Assembly: GCA_041918155.1 (NCBI GenBank)
Contig: JAYRWH010000017.1
Coordinates: forward strand, 13,138-77,137
From: UBA668 sp041918155
Lineage (GTDB): Bacteria; Actinomycetota; Acidimicrobiia; Acidimicrobiales; Ilumatobacteraceae
Direction: 5' to 3'
Length of the DNA stretch: 64,000 nt
Shown in pieces: positions 18,418 to 25,442 of the stretch. The notes below the pieces were generated by a model. The model was given only the letters and a program-made list of their open reading frames with translations. It was not told the origin of the DNA and did not search any database. The position numbers and the translations under genes are program-made. Each line of letters begins with the position of its first letter. The stretch's first letter is position 1.

Positions 18418-18492
18418 ATGAAGCGACTCATCCTGATCCTGCTGGTGGTCGGCCTCGTCATCGTGGTCGTCAAGAAGGTGCAGTCAGCCTGA
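18418..18492 (+). CDS. Tiny membrane protein, 24 residues, DLW-39-like start
   Basis: The reading frame starts MKRLILILLVVG and ends KKVQSA. It is a single membrane helix flanked by lysines. The beginning resembles the small actinobacterial DLW-39 proteins, but the acidic DLW tail is missing because the frame stops early. The stop codon lies just before the dehydrogenase gene, on the same strand. Too short for most gene finders, it is supported by its position 30 bases after the previous stop and its lack of charged residues within the helix. Confidence 0.45.
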   Translation: MKRLILILLVVGLVIVVVKKVQSA

Positions 18493-18518
18493 GCCTCCAC
18501 CTTTTCTGCTCCGACGAC

Positions 18519-19445
18519 ATGTTCGCGGAGTTCGGCGAAGGATGGCTCGAGCTGGCGCCCGGGCTCGTGCACGTCGGCCTGCCTGCAGGCCGACGGCTCG
18601 AACCGGATGAGATCGAACGGATCGACATCGCGGCCTTCAGCGCCGACATGTGGCAATCGGGACACAGCGCGGCGTTCTTCGCCGTCGTGCTGAAGGCGCC
18701 CAACCTGAGCTGGCTGCACATGTTCTCGGCGGGCACCGACATTCCGGTGCTCGGTGAGTTACGGGCCAAGGGTGTGCGCGTCACCAACTCGGCGGGTGCA
18801 GCGGCCCGCCCGATCGCCCATTCGGTGATCATGCAGGTGCTCGCCCTGTGTCGCGGTGCTCGGCCGTGGGCGCTCGACCAGGCGGCCAAGCGCTGGCAGC
18901 CGCGGCACCACCCCGATGTGGAAGGGCGCACGATGGCGATCATCGGCCTCGGCGCGATCGGCGGTGAGGTGGCGCGCATCGCCCCCGCGTTCGGGATCCG
19001 CCCGATCGGTGTGCGGCGCACGCCACAGGGTGACGAGCCGTGCGACACGTGGCCCGTATCGCGCCTGCACGAACTGCTGCCCCTGGTGGACGACCTCGTG
19101 CTGACGGCTCCGCTGAACGACGATTCGCGTGGCCTCATCGGGGCCGCCGAGTTGGCCCTGCTGCGCCCCGGCGCACATGTGGTGAACGTCGGGCGCGGCG
19201 CGGTGATCGATGAGGCCGCACTCGTGGCCGCCCTGCAATCCGGCCAGGTGGGCGGCGCGGCGCTCGACGTGTTCGAGGTCGAGCCGTTGCCCGCCGACAG
19301 CCCGCTGTGGGAGATGGACAACGTCATCGTCACCCCGCACAGTTCGGGCAACACCGACCGCGCCGTCGAGCGCGTCATCGAGATCTTCTCCGACAACCTC
19401 GGTCGCTACGCCGCCGGCGAGCCCCTGCGCAACGAGATCGACTGA
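18519..19445 (+). CDS. D-isomer-specific 2-hydroxyacid dehydrogenase
   Basis: The protein of about 308 residues has a Rossmann NAD-binding motif (IIGLGAIGGEVARIA). The catalytic residues are in the expected family positions: an arginine (NVGRGAVIDE), a glutamate (FEVEPLP) and a histidine (VTPHSSGNT). Relatives are GhrA- or SerA-like oxidoreductases acting on glyoxylate, hydroxypyruvate or similar acids. The substrate is not predictable. The ATG at 18519 is conservative: the conserved sequence appears to begin about ten residues earlier (SLHLFCSDD), with only a CTG at 18489 available. Confidence 0.87.
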   Translation: MFAEFGEGWLELAPGLVHVGLPAGRRLEPDEIERIDIAAFSADMWQSGHSAAFFAVVLKAPNLSWLHMFSAGTDIPVLGELRAKGVRVTNSAGAAARPIAHSVIMQVLALCRGARPWALDQAAKRWQPRHHPDVEGRTMAIIGLGAIGGEVARIAPAFGIRPIGVRRTPQGDEPCDTWPVSRLHELLPLVDDLVLTAPLNDDSRGLIGAAELALLRPGAHVVNVGRGAVIDEAALVAALQSGQVGGAALDVFEVEPLPADSPLWEMDNVIVTPHSSGNTDRAVERVIEIFSDNLGRYAAGEPLRNEID

Positions 19446-19538
19446 CAGCTCGGCCGCCGGGTTGGCGGCCGGTTGGTGAGTCGATATGTTCAGCAACGAC
19501 TTCCCCCAGTCGTAGTTCCCTCTCCTGGGGGTGGGGTC

Positions 19539-20183
19539 ATGTACCTCTGCTGGTCCGCCAAGGGCGGCAGCGGCACCACGGTGGTGGCCGCGTCGCTCGC
19601 ACTCGTTCTCTCTCATCGCCGGCCGGCGCTGCTGGTCGATCTCGCCGGCGACGTACCGGCCGCGCTCGGCATGTCCGATCCGTCGGGGCCCGGTGTGGCC
19701 GACTGGCTGGCGTCGCCCACGGCCGACGCCGCCGCACTGCACCGCCTGGCCGTGCCCGCCACCGACACTTTGCAGGTGCTACCCCGGGGCGGTCTTGCGG
19801 TGGGCCCGGCGGCCCGCTGGCACGACCTGGCGACGGCGTTGGCTGCGTTCGACGGTGCGGTCGTCGTCGATGCCGGCACCGGGATACCCGCTGCTGCGCT
19901 CGCCGCCGCGGCAACCCACCGCCTGCTCGTCACCCGCCCGTGCTACCTCGGCCTGCGCCGCGCGGTGGCTGCCGCGGTGCAACCCACCGGGGTGGTGCTC
20001 GTCACCGAGCCCGGGCGGGCACTCTCGGCCCGTGACGTCGAGCGCGCCCTCGGCGCGCCGGTGGTGGCCGAAGTGCAATACGACCCGGCCGTCGCCCGCG
20101 CCGTCGATGCCGGCCTGCTCGCCTCGCGCCTGCCGCGCCCGCTCGCGCAACAACTCGCCCAGCCGTTGAAGGAGGCCGCGTGA
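19539..20183 (+). CDS. TadZ/CpaE-like (Ssd-type) MinD-family protein, Tad locus 1
   Basis: The 214-residue MinD-like ATPase has a deviant Walker A (SAKGGSGTTVVAASLA) and a central VVVDAGTG Walker B region. It sits at the head of a Tad pilus locus, the place taken in mycobacteria by Rv3660c (Ssd). TadZ proteins localise the secretion machine at the pole or septum. ATG 19539 gives the typical opening MYLCWSAKGGSG. Its stop overlaps the next start by four bases. The domain is short and lacks an N-terminal receiver-like half. Confidence 0.82.
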   Translation: MYLCWSAKGGSGTTVVAASLALVLSHRRPALLVDLAGDVPAALGMSDPSGPGVADWLASPTADAAALHRLAVPATDTLQVLPRGGLAVGPAARWHDLATALAAFDGAVVVDAGTGIPAAALAAAATHRLLVTRPCYLGLRRAVAAAVQPTGVVLVTEPGRALSARDVERALGAPVVAEVQYDPAVARAVDAGLLASRLPRPLAQQLAQPLKEAA

Positions 20184-21181
20184 GCTCTCTCGCGGTCGAC
20201 CTCGTTGCCGAGCAGTCGCCGCTCGGCGGGCTCGAGCGCTGGCTCGCCGATCCGGCCGTCACCGAGGTCATGGTCAACGGTGGGCGCGAAGTGTGGGTCG
20301 AGCGCGAGGGGCGCATCGAGCGGGTCGGGCACATGCGCACGGGCACCGTATTGGCCACGATCGAGCAGATCCTCTCCCCGATCGCCCGCCGGGTCGATCG
20401 CTCGCGACCGATGGTCGATGCCCGCCTGCCCGACGGGTCGCGGGTGTGCGTGGTGCTGCCACCTGTCGCGGTCGACGGCCCATGCCTCGCAATTCGCCGC
20501 TTCGCCGCTGCACCAGTACCGCTGGAGGCATTCGCCCCGCCCGCGGTCGTCGCACTGCTGTGCGAGCTCGTGCACCGCCGCTGCAATGTCGTCGTCAGCG
20601 GGGCGACGTCGTCGGGCAAGACCACCCTCCTCAACGCGCTCGCGGCGCACGTCGAGCAGCACGCTCGCATCATCACCCTGGAAGACATCGCCGAGCTGCG
20701 TCTCGGGCACCCCCACGTCGTGCGCCTCGAGACCCGCGACGCGACACCCGATGGCGTCGGCGAGGTGACGCTCGCTGATCTGCTGCGCGCGGCGCTGCGC
20801 CTGCGGCCCGACCGGCTGGTGGTGGGCGAGGTGCGCGGGGCGGAGGCGGTGCAGCTACTGCACGCGCTGAACACCGGCCACGACGGTTCGCTCGCAACGG
20901 TGCACGCCAACGGGCCGCTCGACGCGCTCGAGCGGCTTGCCGCGCTCGTGGTGCAGGCCGTGAGCAACTGGCCCGCAGCCGCGGTGCGGCGCCATGTGGA
21001 AGGCGCGATCGACGCGGTCGTGCACCTCTCGCGCTCGACCGGAGGCACGCGCGTGGTCAGCGAGGTGGTGGAGGTCGTGCCCACCACAGGCGCCGCCAGC
21101 GGCTCCGGCACAGGCTTCGAGGTGAGGGTGCTCGCGGGCGACGGCGGCCTCGTCGGCCACCCCTGGCGGTGGCGGCGATGA
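20180..21181 (+). CDS. TadA/CpaF-type secretion ATPase, Tad locus 1
   Basis: The 333-residue hexameric motor ATPase has Walker A (SGATSSGKTTLLNALA), an Asp box (IITLEDIAEL), Walker B (PDRLVVGEVRGAEAV) and a His box (GHDGSLATVHANG). Its N-terminal domain is short compared with the TadA of locus 2 (449 residues), as in the mycobacterial Rv3659c type. It drives assembly of the Flp-like pilin encoded four genes downstream. GTG 20180 overlaps the previous stop, and the downstream gene overlaps by ATGA. Confidence 0.93.
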   Translation: MSSLAVDLVAEQSPLGGLERWLADPAVTEVMVNGGREVWVEREGRIERVGHMRTGTVLATIEQILSPIARRVDRSRPMVDARLPDGSRVCVVLPPVAVDGPCLAIRRFAAAPVPLEAFAPPAVVALLCELVHRRCNVVVSGATSSGKTTLLNALAAHVEQHARIITLEDIAELRLGHPHVVRLETRDATPDGVGEVTLADLLRAALRLRPDRLVVGEVRGAEAVQLLHALNTGHDGSLATVHANGPLDALERLAALVVQAVSNWPAAAVRRHVEGAIDAVVHLSRSTGGTRVVSEVVEVVPTTGAASGSGTGFEVRVLAGDGGLVGHPWRWRR

Positions 21182-21759
21182 GTCCCCTGGCTGCCTGCGC
21201 CGTGCTCGCGCTGGCCGCCTGGGCGCACGGTGCCGTCGGCCAGGCGCGTTCCCCAGTGCCACGGCGCGGCCGGGCGCGCCGGCGGCCCACACCCTCCGCC
21301 GGGGAGTGGGCGACGCTGCTCGACCGCATGGCAGCCGAGGTGCGCATCGGCGCGTCGCTCACCACCGCGCTCGACACGGCGCTCGCCAATGGCACGTTGC
21401 CGGTGCCGGGCACGTCAGCCGCACCGCTCGACGACGAGACGTTCGTGGCCCACGCGATCGACACCGCACGCGCGTTGGGCGGGCCGGCGGCCGCCACGCT
21501 CGATGCCGCCGCGGCCCAGCTGCGCGAGCGGGTGGCGCTGCAGGCCGAGGCGCAGGTGCACAGCGCGCAGGCCCGCCTCAGCGCGAGGGTGCTCACGGCC
21601 GTGCCGGTGGTGTTCTGCCTGTGGAACGTGGCCACCAGTCCCACCGTGCGCGCGGCCTGGCTCGGCCCGATCGGCATGGTGTGTGCCGTCGTCGGCGGTG
21701 TCCTGAACCTCACCGGGTGGTGGTGGATGCGCCGGATCGTCGCCCGGGTGGCCCGATGA
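21178..21759 (+). CDS. TadB-like pilus assembly membrane protein, Tad locus 1
   Basis: The 193-residue protein matches the type II secretion F domain used as the inner-membrane platform of Tad pili. It has an N-terminal membrane helix, a cytoplasmic helical domain (EWATLLDRMAAEVRIGASL) and two C-terminal membrane segments (VLTAVPVVFCLWN and GMVCAVVGGVLNL). It is about 100 residues shorter than the TadB of locus 2. Start and stop both overlap neighbours by four bases, so it is part of a strictly coupled operon. Confidence 0.85.
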   Translation: MSPLAACAVLALAAWAHGAVGQARSPVPRRGRARRRPTPSAGEWATLLDRMAAEVRIGASLTTALDTALANGTLPVPGTSAAPLDDETFVAHAIDTARALGGPAAATLDAAAAQLRERVALQAEAQVHSAQARLSARVLTAVPVVFCLWNVATSPTVRAAWLGPIGMVCAVVGGVLNLTGWWWMRRIVARVAR

Positions 21760-22337
21760 ACGCGCCCGGGCTGCTCGTGCTGACCGCGTGTGCCGTGGTG
21801 GCCGTTGCGGTGCGGCCGCGGCCGGTGCGGGCGTCGCCGTCGAACCAGCGGCCGGGTGACGCGGTCGGTCATCGTTGGCGTCGTACCCGGGGCGAGATCG
21901 ACCGCGCCTACCCGCAGGCCGTGGAGCTGGTGGTGCTCGCCGTCCGCGCCGGCCTCCTCCCGCTCGCCGCCATCCAGGAATCCGTGCCGCGCCTGCCGGC
22001 CGCAGTGCGCACTGCGTTCGCCGAGGTCGTGGCCCGCTGCGCTGCCGGAACCCGCTTTGCCGACGCGCTCAGCGCCCTGCCCGATGGGCTCGGCCCGCTC
22101 GCCGCGCCACTCGCCGACACGCTGGCCGCGGCCGACCGCTACGGGCTGCCGCTCGCGCCGGTACTCGAGCGCCTCGCCGCTGAGGCCCGCCTGCACCGCC
22201 GTCGCCAGGCCGAGGCCCTCGCCCGTCAGCTCCCGGTGCGCTTGGCCGGGCCGCTCGTGCTGTGCACCCTGCCCGCGTTCGTCCTGCTCGCCATCGTCCC
22301 CTTGCTGCTCGCAGCCCTCTCGTCGCTGAACCGCTGA
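21756..22337 (+). CDS. TadC-like pilus assembly membrane protein, Tad locus 1
   Basis: The 193-residue second F-domain platform protein has a membrane helix near the N-terminus. The cytoplasmic helical domain shows the typical AVELVVLAVRAGLLPLAAI pattern, and there is a hydrophobic C-terminal helix (FVLLAIVPLLLAALSSL). It starts at ATG 21756, inside the stop of the tadB-like gene. Together with the preceding gene it forms the split pair found in actinobacterial Tad loci. Confidence 0.85.
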   Translation: MNAPGLLVLTACAVVAVAVRPRPVRASPSNQRPGDAVGHRWRRTRGEIDRAYPQAVELVVLAVRAGLLPLAAIQESVPRLPAAVRTAFAEVVARCAAGTRFADALSALPDGLGPLAAPLADTLAAADRYGLPLAPVLERLAAEARLHRRRQAEALARQLPVRLAGPLVLCTLPAFVLLAIVPLLLAALSSLNR

Positions 22338-22380
22338 CCGCGACCTCCCTCAAACCTGCCAAGAGAAGCCGGTGCACACC

Positions 22381-22587
22381 ATGAACAAGCTGTTCCTCCG
22401 CCTCACCCACTTCGCCTGGGCCGCCCGCGACGACGATGGCCAGGCCACCACCGAGTACGCCCTCGTCCTGCTCGGCGCCGCGCTCATCGCATTGCTCGTG
22501 GTGGGCTGGGCCACCACGGGCAGCGGCGCCGGTCGCATCGGCGACCTGTTCAATCGGGTGATCGATTCCGTGATGGATCACCTGTGA
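22381..22587 (+). CDS. Flp-type/DUF4244-like pilin, Tad locus 1
   Basis: The 68-residue protein has a short charged leader ending in DDDGQATTEYALVLLG. A glycine precedes the QATTEYA stretch, with the conserved glutamate five residues after the cleavage point, as in class III/Flp prepilins. A hydrophobic helix and a small soluble tail follow. A prepilin peptidase would cut after the glycine. The only such enzyme seen is in locus 2. An AGAAG ribosome-binding site precedes the ATG. Confidence 0.85.
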   Translation: MNKLFLRLTHFAWAARDDDGQATTEYALVLLGAALIALLVVGWATTGSGAGRIGDLFNRVIDSVMDHL

Positions 22588-22964
22588 GCCGGCCGAACAG
22601 CCCGGATGCCGGCGACCGCGGCCAGGCGACCGTGGAACTCGCGCTGTCACTTCCGTTGCTCTGCGTGTTCCTGTGTGGCCTCGTGCAGGTGGCGGTGCTC
22701 GCCCGCGACCGGGTGGCGGTGCAACTCGCCGCGCGCGAAGCGGCCCGCGCCGCTGCGGTCGCCGCCGATCCACGCGCCGAGGGCACGCGCGCCGCCGAGC
22801 GGGCCACCACCCTGCGACCGTTGTCGGTAACGATCACCGAGGCGTCCGGGCGGGTCACCGCCAGCGTCACCTACACCGATCCCACCGACGTGCCACTCGC
22901 CGGGGCGCTCCTGCCCGACATCGTGGTCGCGGCTTCCGTCACGATGGCTGTCGAACCGCCGTAG
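22584..22964 (+). CDS. TadE-like minor pilin, Tad locus 1
   Basis: The 126-residue protein has an N-terminal DRGQATVELALSLPLL helix, the signature of TadE pseudopilins (glycine, then glutamate at +5 or +6). The helix after it is rich in arginine and alanine (VQLAAREAARAAAVA). The GTG start overlaps the pilin stop by four bases. In mycobacteria the corresponding gene is Rv3655c. It ends locus 1, which has no TadG-like or CpaB-like gene. Confidence 0.86.
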   Translation: MSRPNSPDAGDRGQATVELALSLPLLCVFLCGLVQVAVLARDRVAVQLAAREAARAAAVAADPRAEGTRAAERATTLRPLSVTITEASGRVTASVTYTDPTDVPLAGALLPDIVVAASVTMAVEPP

Positions 22965-22988
22965 GCGGGCCAGTAGCGTGAGGGCGTC

Positions 22989-23324
22989 ATGGACCTACTC
23001 GGCCGCCTCACCACGCTCGACGACACGCCGATGCTGCACCTCAGCGGCGAGATCGACATCGCCACCCTCCCGACGCTGCGCGACCACCTCACCCGGGCCA
23101 TCCAGCGCCACGCCGGCACCGTGTTGTTCGTCGATCTCGACGGCCTCGACGCGCTCGACGACACGGGCGTGGGCATGCTGCTCGGCGCCGCCGGCCAGGC
23201 ACGATCGCTCGGGGGCGACGTGGTGCTGGTGTGCACGAGCGAACGGCTACTCGGACGATTCGCGATCACCGGCCTCGACCGTGCCCTCACCATCGTGGCG
23301 AGCGCCACTTCGGGCCGCCGCTGA
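22989..23324 (+). CDS. STAS-domain protein, anti-sigma factor antagonist-like
   Basis: The 111-residue single STAS domain has the usual order: LSGEIDIATLPTL, VLFVDLDGLDALDDTGVGML and GGDVVLVC. In SpoIIAA/RsbV proteins the residue phosphorylated by the anti-sigma kinase is a serine in a D-S-S/T-G motif. Here the motif is DDTGVG, so only a threonine is available. It lies 24 bases after the Tad locus 1 genes and could belong to the same transcript. No partner kinase is in the window. Confidence 0.88.
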   Translation: MDLLGRLTTLDDTPMLHLSGEIDIATLPTLRDHLTRAIQRHAGTVLFVDLDGLDALDDTGVGMLLGAAGQARSLGGDVVLVCTSERLLGRFAITGLDRALTIVASATSGRR

Positions 23325-23329
23325 AGAAA

Positions 23330-23349
23330 CCTCGCGGAAAAGCGCGAGG
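23330..23349 (+). terminator. Stem-loop after the STAS gene
   Basis: CCTCGCG and CGCGAGG (23330-23336 and 23343-23349) form a perfect seven-pair stem with a six-base loop, GAAAAG. It begins five bases after the stop codon of the STAS gene. There is no clear T-run, so termination would depend on the strong stem or on Rho. It may mark the end of the Tad locus 1 transcript. Confidence 0.45.
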
Positions 23350-23420
23350 CGGTGATCAGCCGCCGCTCTTGATGGGCAACACGCACCACCCCGGTGCGAC
23401 CACCCACAAGGAGCCCACCA

Positions 23421-24272
23421 ATGAGCACGAACCTCGTTCGCAGCCTGATCGCCGGTTCGGTCGCTGCGGTCAGTTCCATCACTTTCTTCGCCGCACCCGC
23501 CGCTCACGCGACCAGCGGCATCTGCATCCCCACCATCACCATCAACGGCGACGGCACCATCAGCATGGTGTGGCCCGACTCGTGCAGCGACACCGGCACC
23601 CCGCCCGTGATCAGCATGATCGATCCCGCCGTCATCGCCGGTCTGCCCGAGCTGGCGCTGCCGCCGGTGCTGGGCGATCCGCCGGTGTGCACCCCCCTCG
23701 ACCTCAGCAACCTGACGGTGCTCGCCGCCCAGACCAGCCCCGACGACTGGCAGTGGCGCTTCCGTATCGAGGGCGACACCAGCACCCTGTGCGACGACGT
23801 GATCACCACCGAGATGGTCGACCTCGACGCTGCCACGGGAAGCGTGCAGTCGATCACGCTCTACGACGTGCTCGCCGAGAACGCTCTCGACAACGACTAC
23901 ATCAGCACCTTCGTCACTCCTTGCCACTACACCACGACCGTCTACTTCGGCGACACCCTCACCCAGCTCGACCAGTACGCCGACGTCGAGAAGGAAACGG
24001 CCGAGTGCCTGCCGGCCAGCGAAGTACCCGGACTGCCCGACACGCCCGAGACCCCCGACACGCCCGACACGCCCGACACGCCCGAAGTCACCGTGCCGAC
24101 CAACCCCGGCGACCAGCCTGAAGTCACCGTGCCGACCAACCCCGGCGACCAGCGCCTGCCCCACACCGGTAGCGACAGCACGACCGTCATGGTCGGCCTC
24201 GGCCTGCTGGTGCTCGGCGCCGGCCTCGGCTTCACCGCCCTCAGCATGAGCCGCCGCCGCCACGCCGCCTGA
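23421..24272 (+). CDS. Sortase-anchored surface protein with LPHTG motif
   Basis: The 283-residue protein has a signal peptide (cut near AAHA-TS, residue 34), a secreted domain with four spaced cysteines, a short TPDTPDTP repeat and two identical copies of PEVTVPTNPGDQ. It ends in a cell-wall sorting signal: LPHTG, a hydrophobic helix and SRRRHAA. LPHTG fits the LPxTG class, so a class E or A-like sortase should link it to peptidoglycan; none is in this window. AAGGAG precedes the ATG. The secreted domain is not a family I recognise. Confidence 0.82.
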   Translation: MSTNLVRSLIAGSVAAVSSITFFAAPAAHATSGICIPTITINGDGTISMVWPDSCSDTGTPPVISMIDPAVIAGLPELALPPVLGDPPVCTPLDLSNLTVLAAQTSPDDWQWRFRIEGDTSTLCDDVITTEMVDLDAATGSVQSITLYDVLAENALDNDYISTFVTPCHYTTTVYFGDTLTQLDQYADVEKETAECLPASEVPGLPDTPETPDTPDTPDTPEVTVPTNPGDQPEVTVPTNPGDQRLPHTGSDSTTVMVGLGLLVLGAGLGFTALSMSRRRHAA

Positions 24273-24300
24273 TGCGCTGACGACAGATCCCCCAAAGAGC

Positions 24301-24335
24301 ACGGTGGGCGCCCAAACGGGAGGGGCGCCCACCGT
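24301..24335. terminator. Strong hairpin between convergent genes
   Basis: A twelve-pair perfect stem (ACGGTGGGCGCC and GGCGCCCACCGT) closes an 11-base loop midway between the stop of the LPHTG gene and the stop of rsgA. It can work on both strands. There is no T-run on either side, as is common in high-GC genomes. Confidence 0.6.
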
Positions 24336-24362
24336 CGCGTCCGGGATCTGGCGCGTCTGGGG

Positions 24363-25442
24363 TCAGGATCCACGTGGCCGGCGGGCACCCCGCCGGTCGT
24401 AGGTCTTCTCTTTGGCAATCTGCTCGGATTCGATGACGGCCTCCTCGGCGACGAGACGCTTCATCGCTTCCAGCCGCCGCGGATCGAGGGTGCCGGCGGC
24501 AACCGCCGCACTGACCGCGCAGTCAGGCTCGTCGTCGTGCTTGCAGTCTCGGAAACGGCAATGGTCCATCAGCTCGAACACGTCGGCGAAGGCCCGCTCG
24601 ATGCCGCGGCCGCTGCTCCACAGGCTGACAGCACGTACGCCCGGGGTGTCGATCAACCAGCCACCCCCGGCGAGCGGCACCAGCTCGCAGGCCGTGGTGG
24701 TATGGCGGCCGCGCTGGTCGCCCTCGCGCACGTCGGCGGTGGCCATACGCGAGTGGCCGACGAGCGCGTTGACGAGTGTGCTCTTGCCCACCCCGCTCGC
24801 GCCGAGCAGGGCGATCGTGCCCCGCTCGCCGGCGTACGCGCGCAACGGCTCGATGCCCTCGCCGCTGATCCCACTCGCGACGCACACATCCACGCCAGGG
24901 GCGACATCGCGCAGCGAGGCGACCGCCGAGCTGGCGTCTTCGACGAGGTCGATCTTGGTGAGCACCACTACCGGCACGGCCCCGCTGTCCCACGCGAGCA
25001 CCAGCTCGCGCTCGAGGCGACGCTGGTTGGGTGGCGAAGTGAGCGCGTGGATGAGCATCACGTGATCGACGTTCGCCGCGATCGTGTGCGCCTCCGCCCG
25101 TGCACCGGCGAACGAGGCCCGGCGCACGAACGCGCTGTGGCGGAGCAGGACGGTCTGCACGCGGTCGCCCGCGGCATCGATCACGACGAAATCGCCCACG
25201 GCCACGTCGGCGCCGATGTTGCGCACGCGCGACGGCGTACCACCCACCTCGTGCAACACCGAGCTCCACCCACGGTCGAGGCGCGACACGCGGCCCACCC
25301 CCGAGGGCGAGCCGAGCTCACGCCAGTGCTCCAACGTCTCCTCGGAGAAGCCGAGTCGAAGATCACATACGGGTCCGATCGGGCCAACGGTAGCGTTGCG
25401 AATCGTCAGCGATGCCCCGAATCGCCACAGGAGGATCGTCAT
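24363..25442 (-). CDS. rsgA: Ribosome small-subunit-dependent GTPase A
   Basis: The 359-residue protein is a circularly permuted GTPase that helps mature the 30S subunit. An N-terminal OB-fold domain comes first. Then the GTPase motifs appear in permuted order: G4 (LTKIDL), G1 (GASGVGKSTLVNAL) and G3 (DTPG). A C-terminal zinc motif follows (CRFRDCKHDDEPDC). The only canonical start near the conserved beginning is the ATG at 25442, which shares two bases with the start codon of the divergent MMPL gene. That implies a leaderless message or an unrecognised later start. Confidence 0.92.
   Translation of the reverse strand: MTILLWRFGASLTIRNATVGPIGPVCDLRLGFSEETLEHWRELGSPSGVGRVSRLDRGWSSVLHEVGGTPSRVRNIGADVAVGDFVVIDAAGDRVQTVLLRHSAFVRRASFAGARAEAHTIAANVDHVMLIHALTSPPNQRRLERELVLAWDSGAVPVVVLTKIDLVEDASSAVASLRDVAPGVDVCVASGISGEGIEPLRAYAGERGTIALLGASGVGKSTLVNALVGHSRMATADVREGDQRGRHTTTACELVPLAGGGWLIDTPGVRAVSLWSSGRGIERAFADVFELMDHCRFRDCKHDDEPDCAVSAAVAAGTLDPRRLEAMKRLVAEEAVIESEQIAKEKTYDRRGARRPRGS

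Noticed and set aside
23142..23200. STAS protein considered inactive because the serine is replaced
   Set aside because: Threonine occurs at that position in some antagonists, so loss of regulation cannot be concluded.
24040..24155. Short direct repeats, considered as a CRISPR-like array
   Set aside because: The units are in frame, adjacent without spacers and encode a protein stalk. No cas genes were seen.
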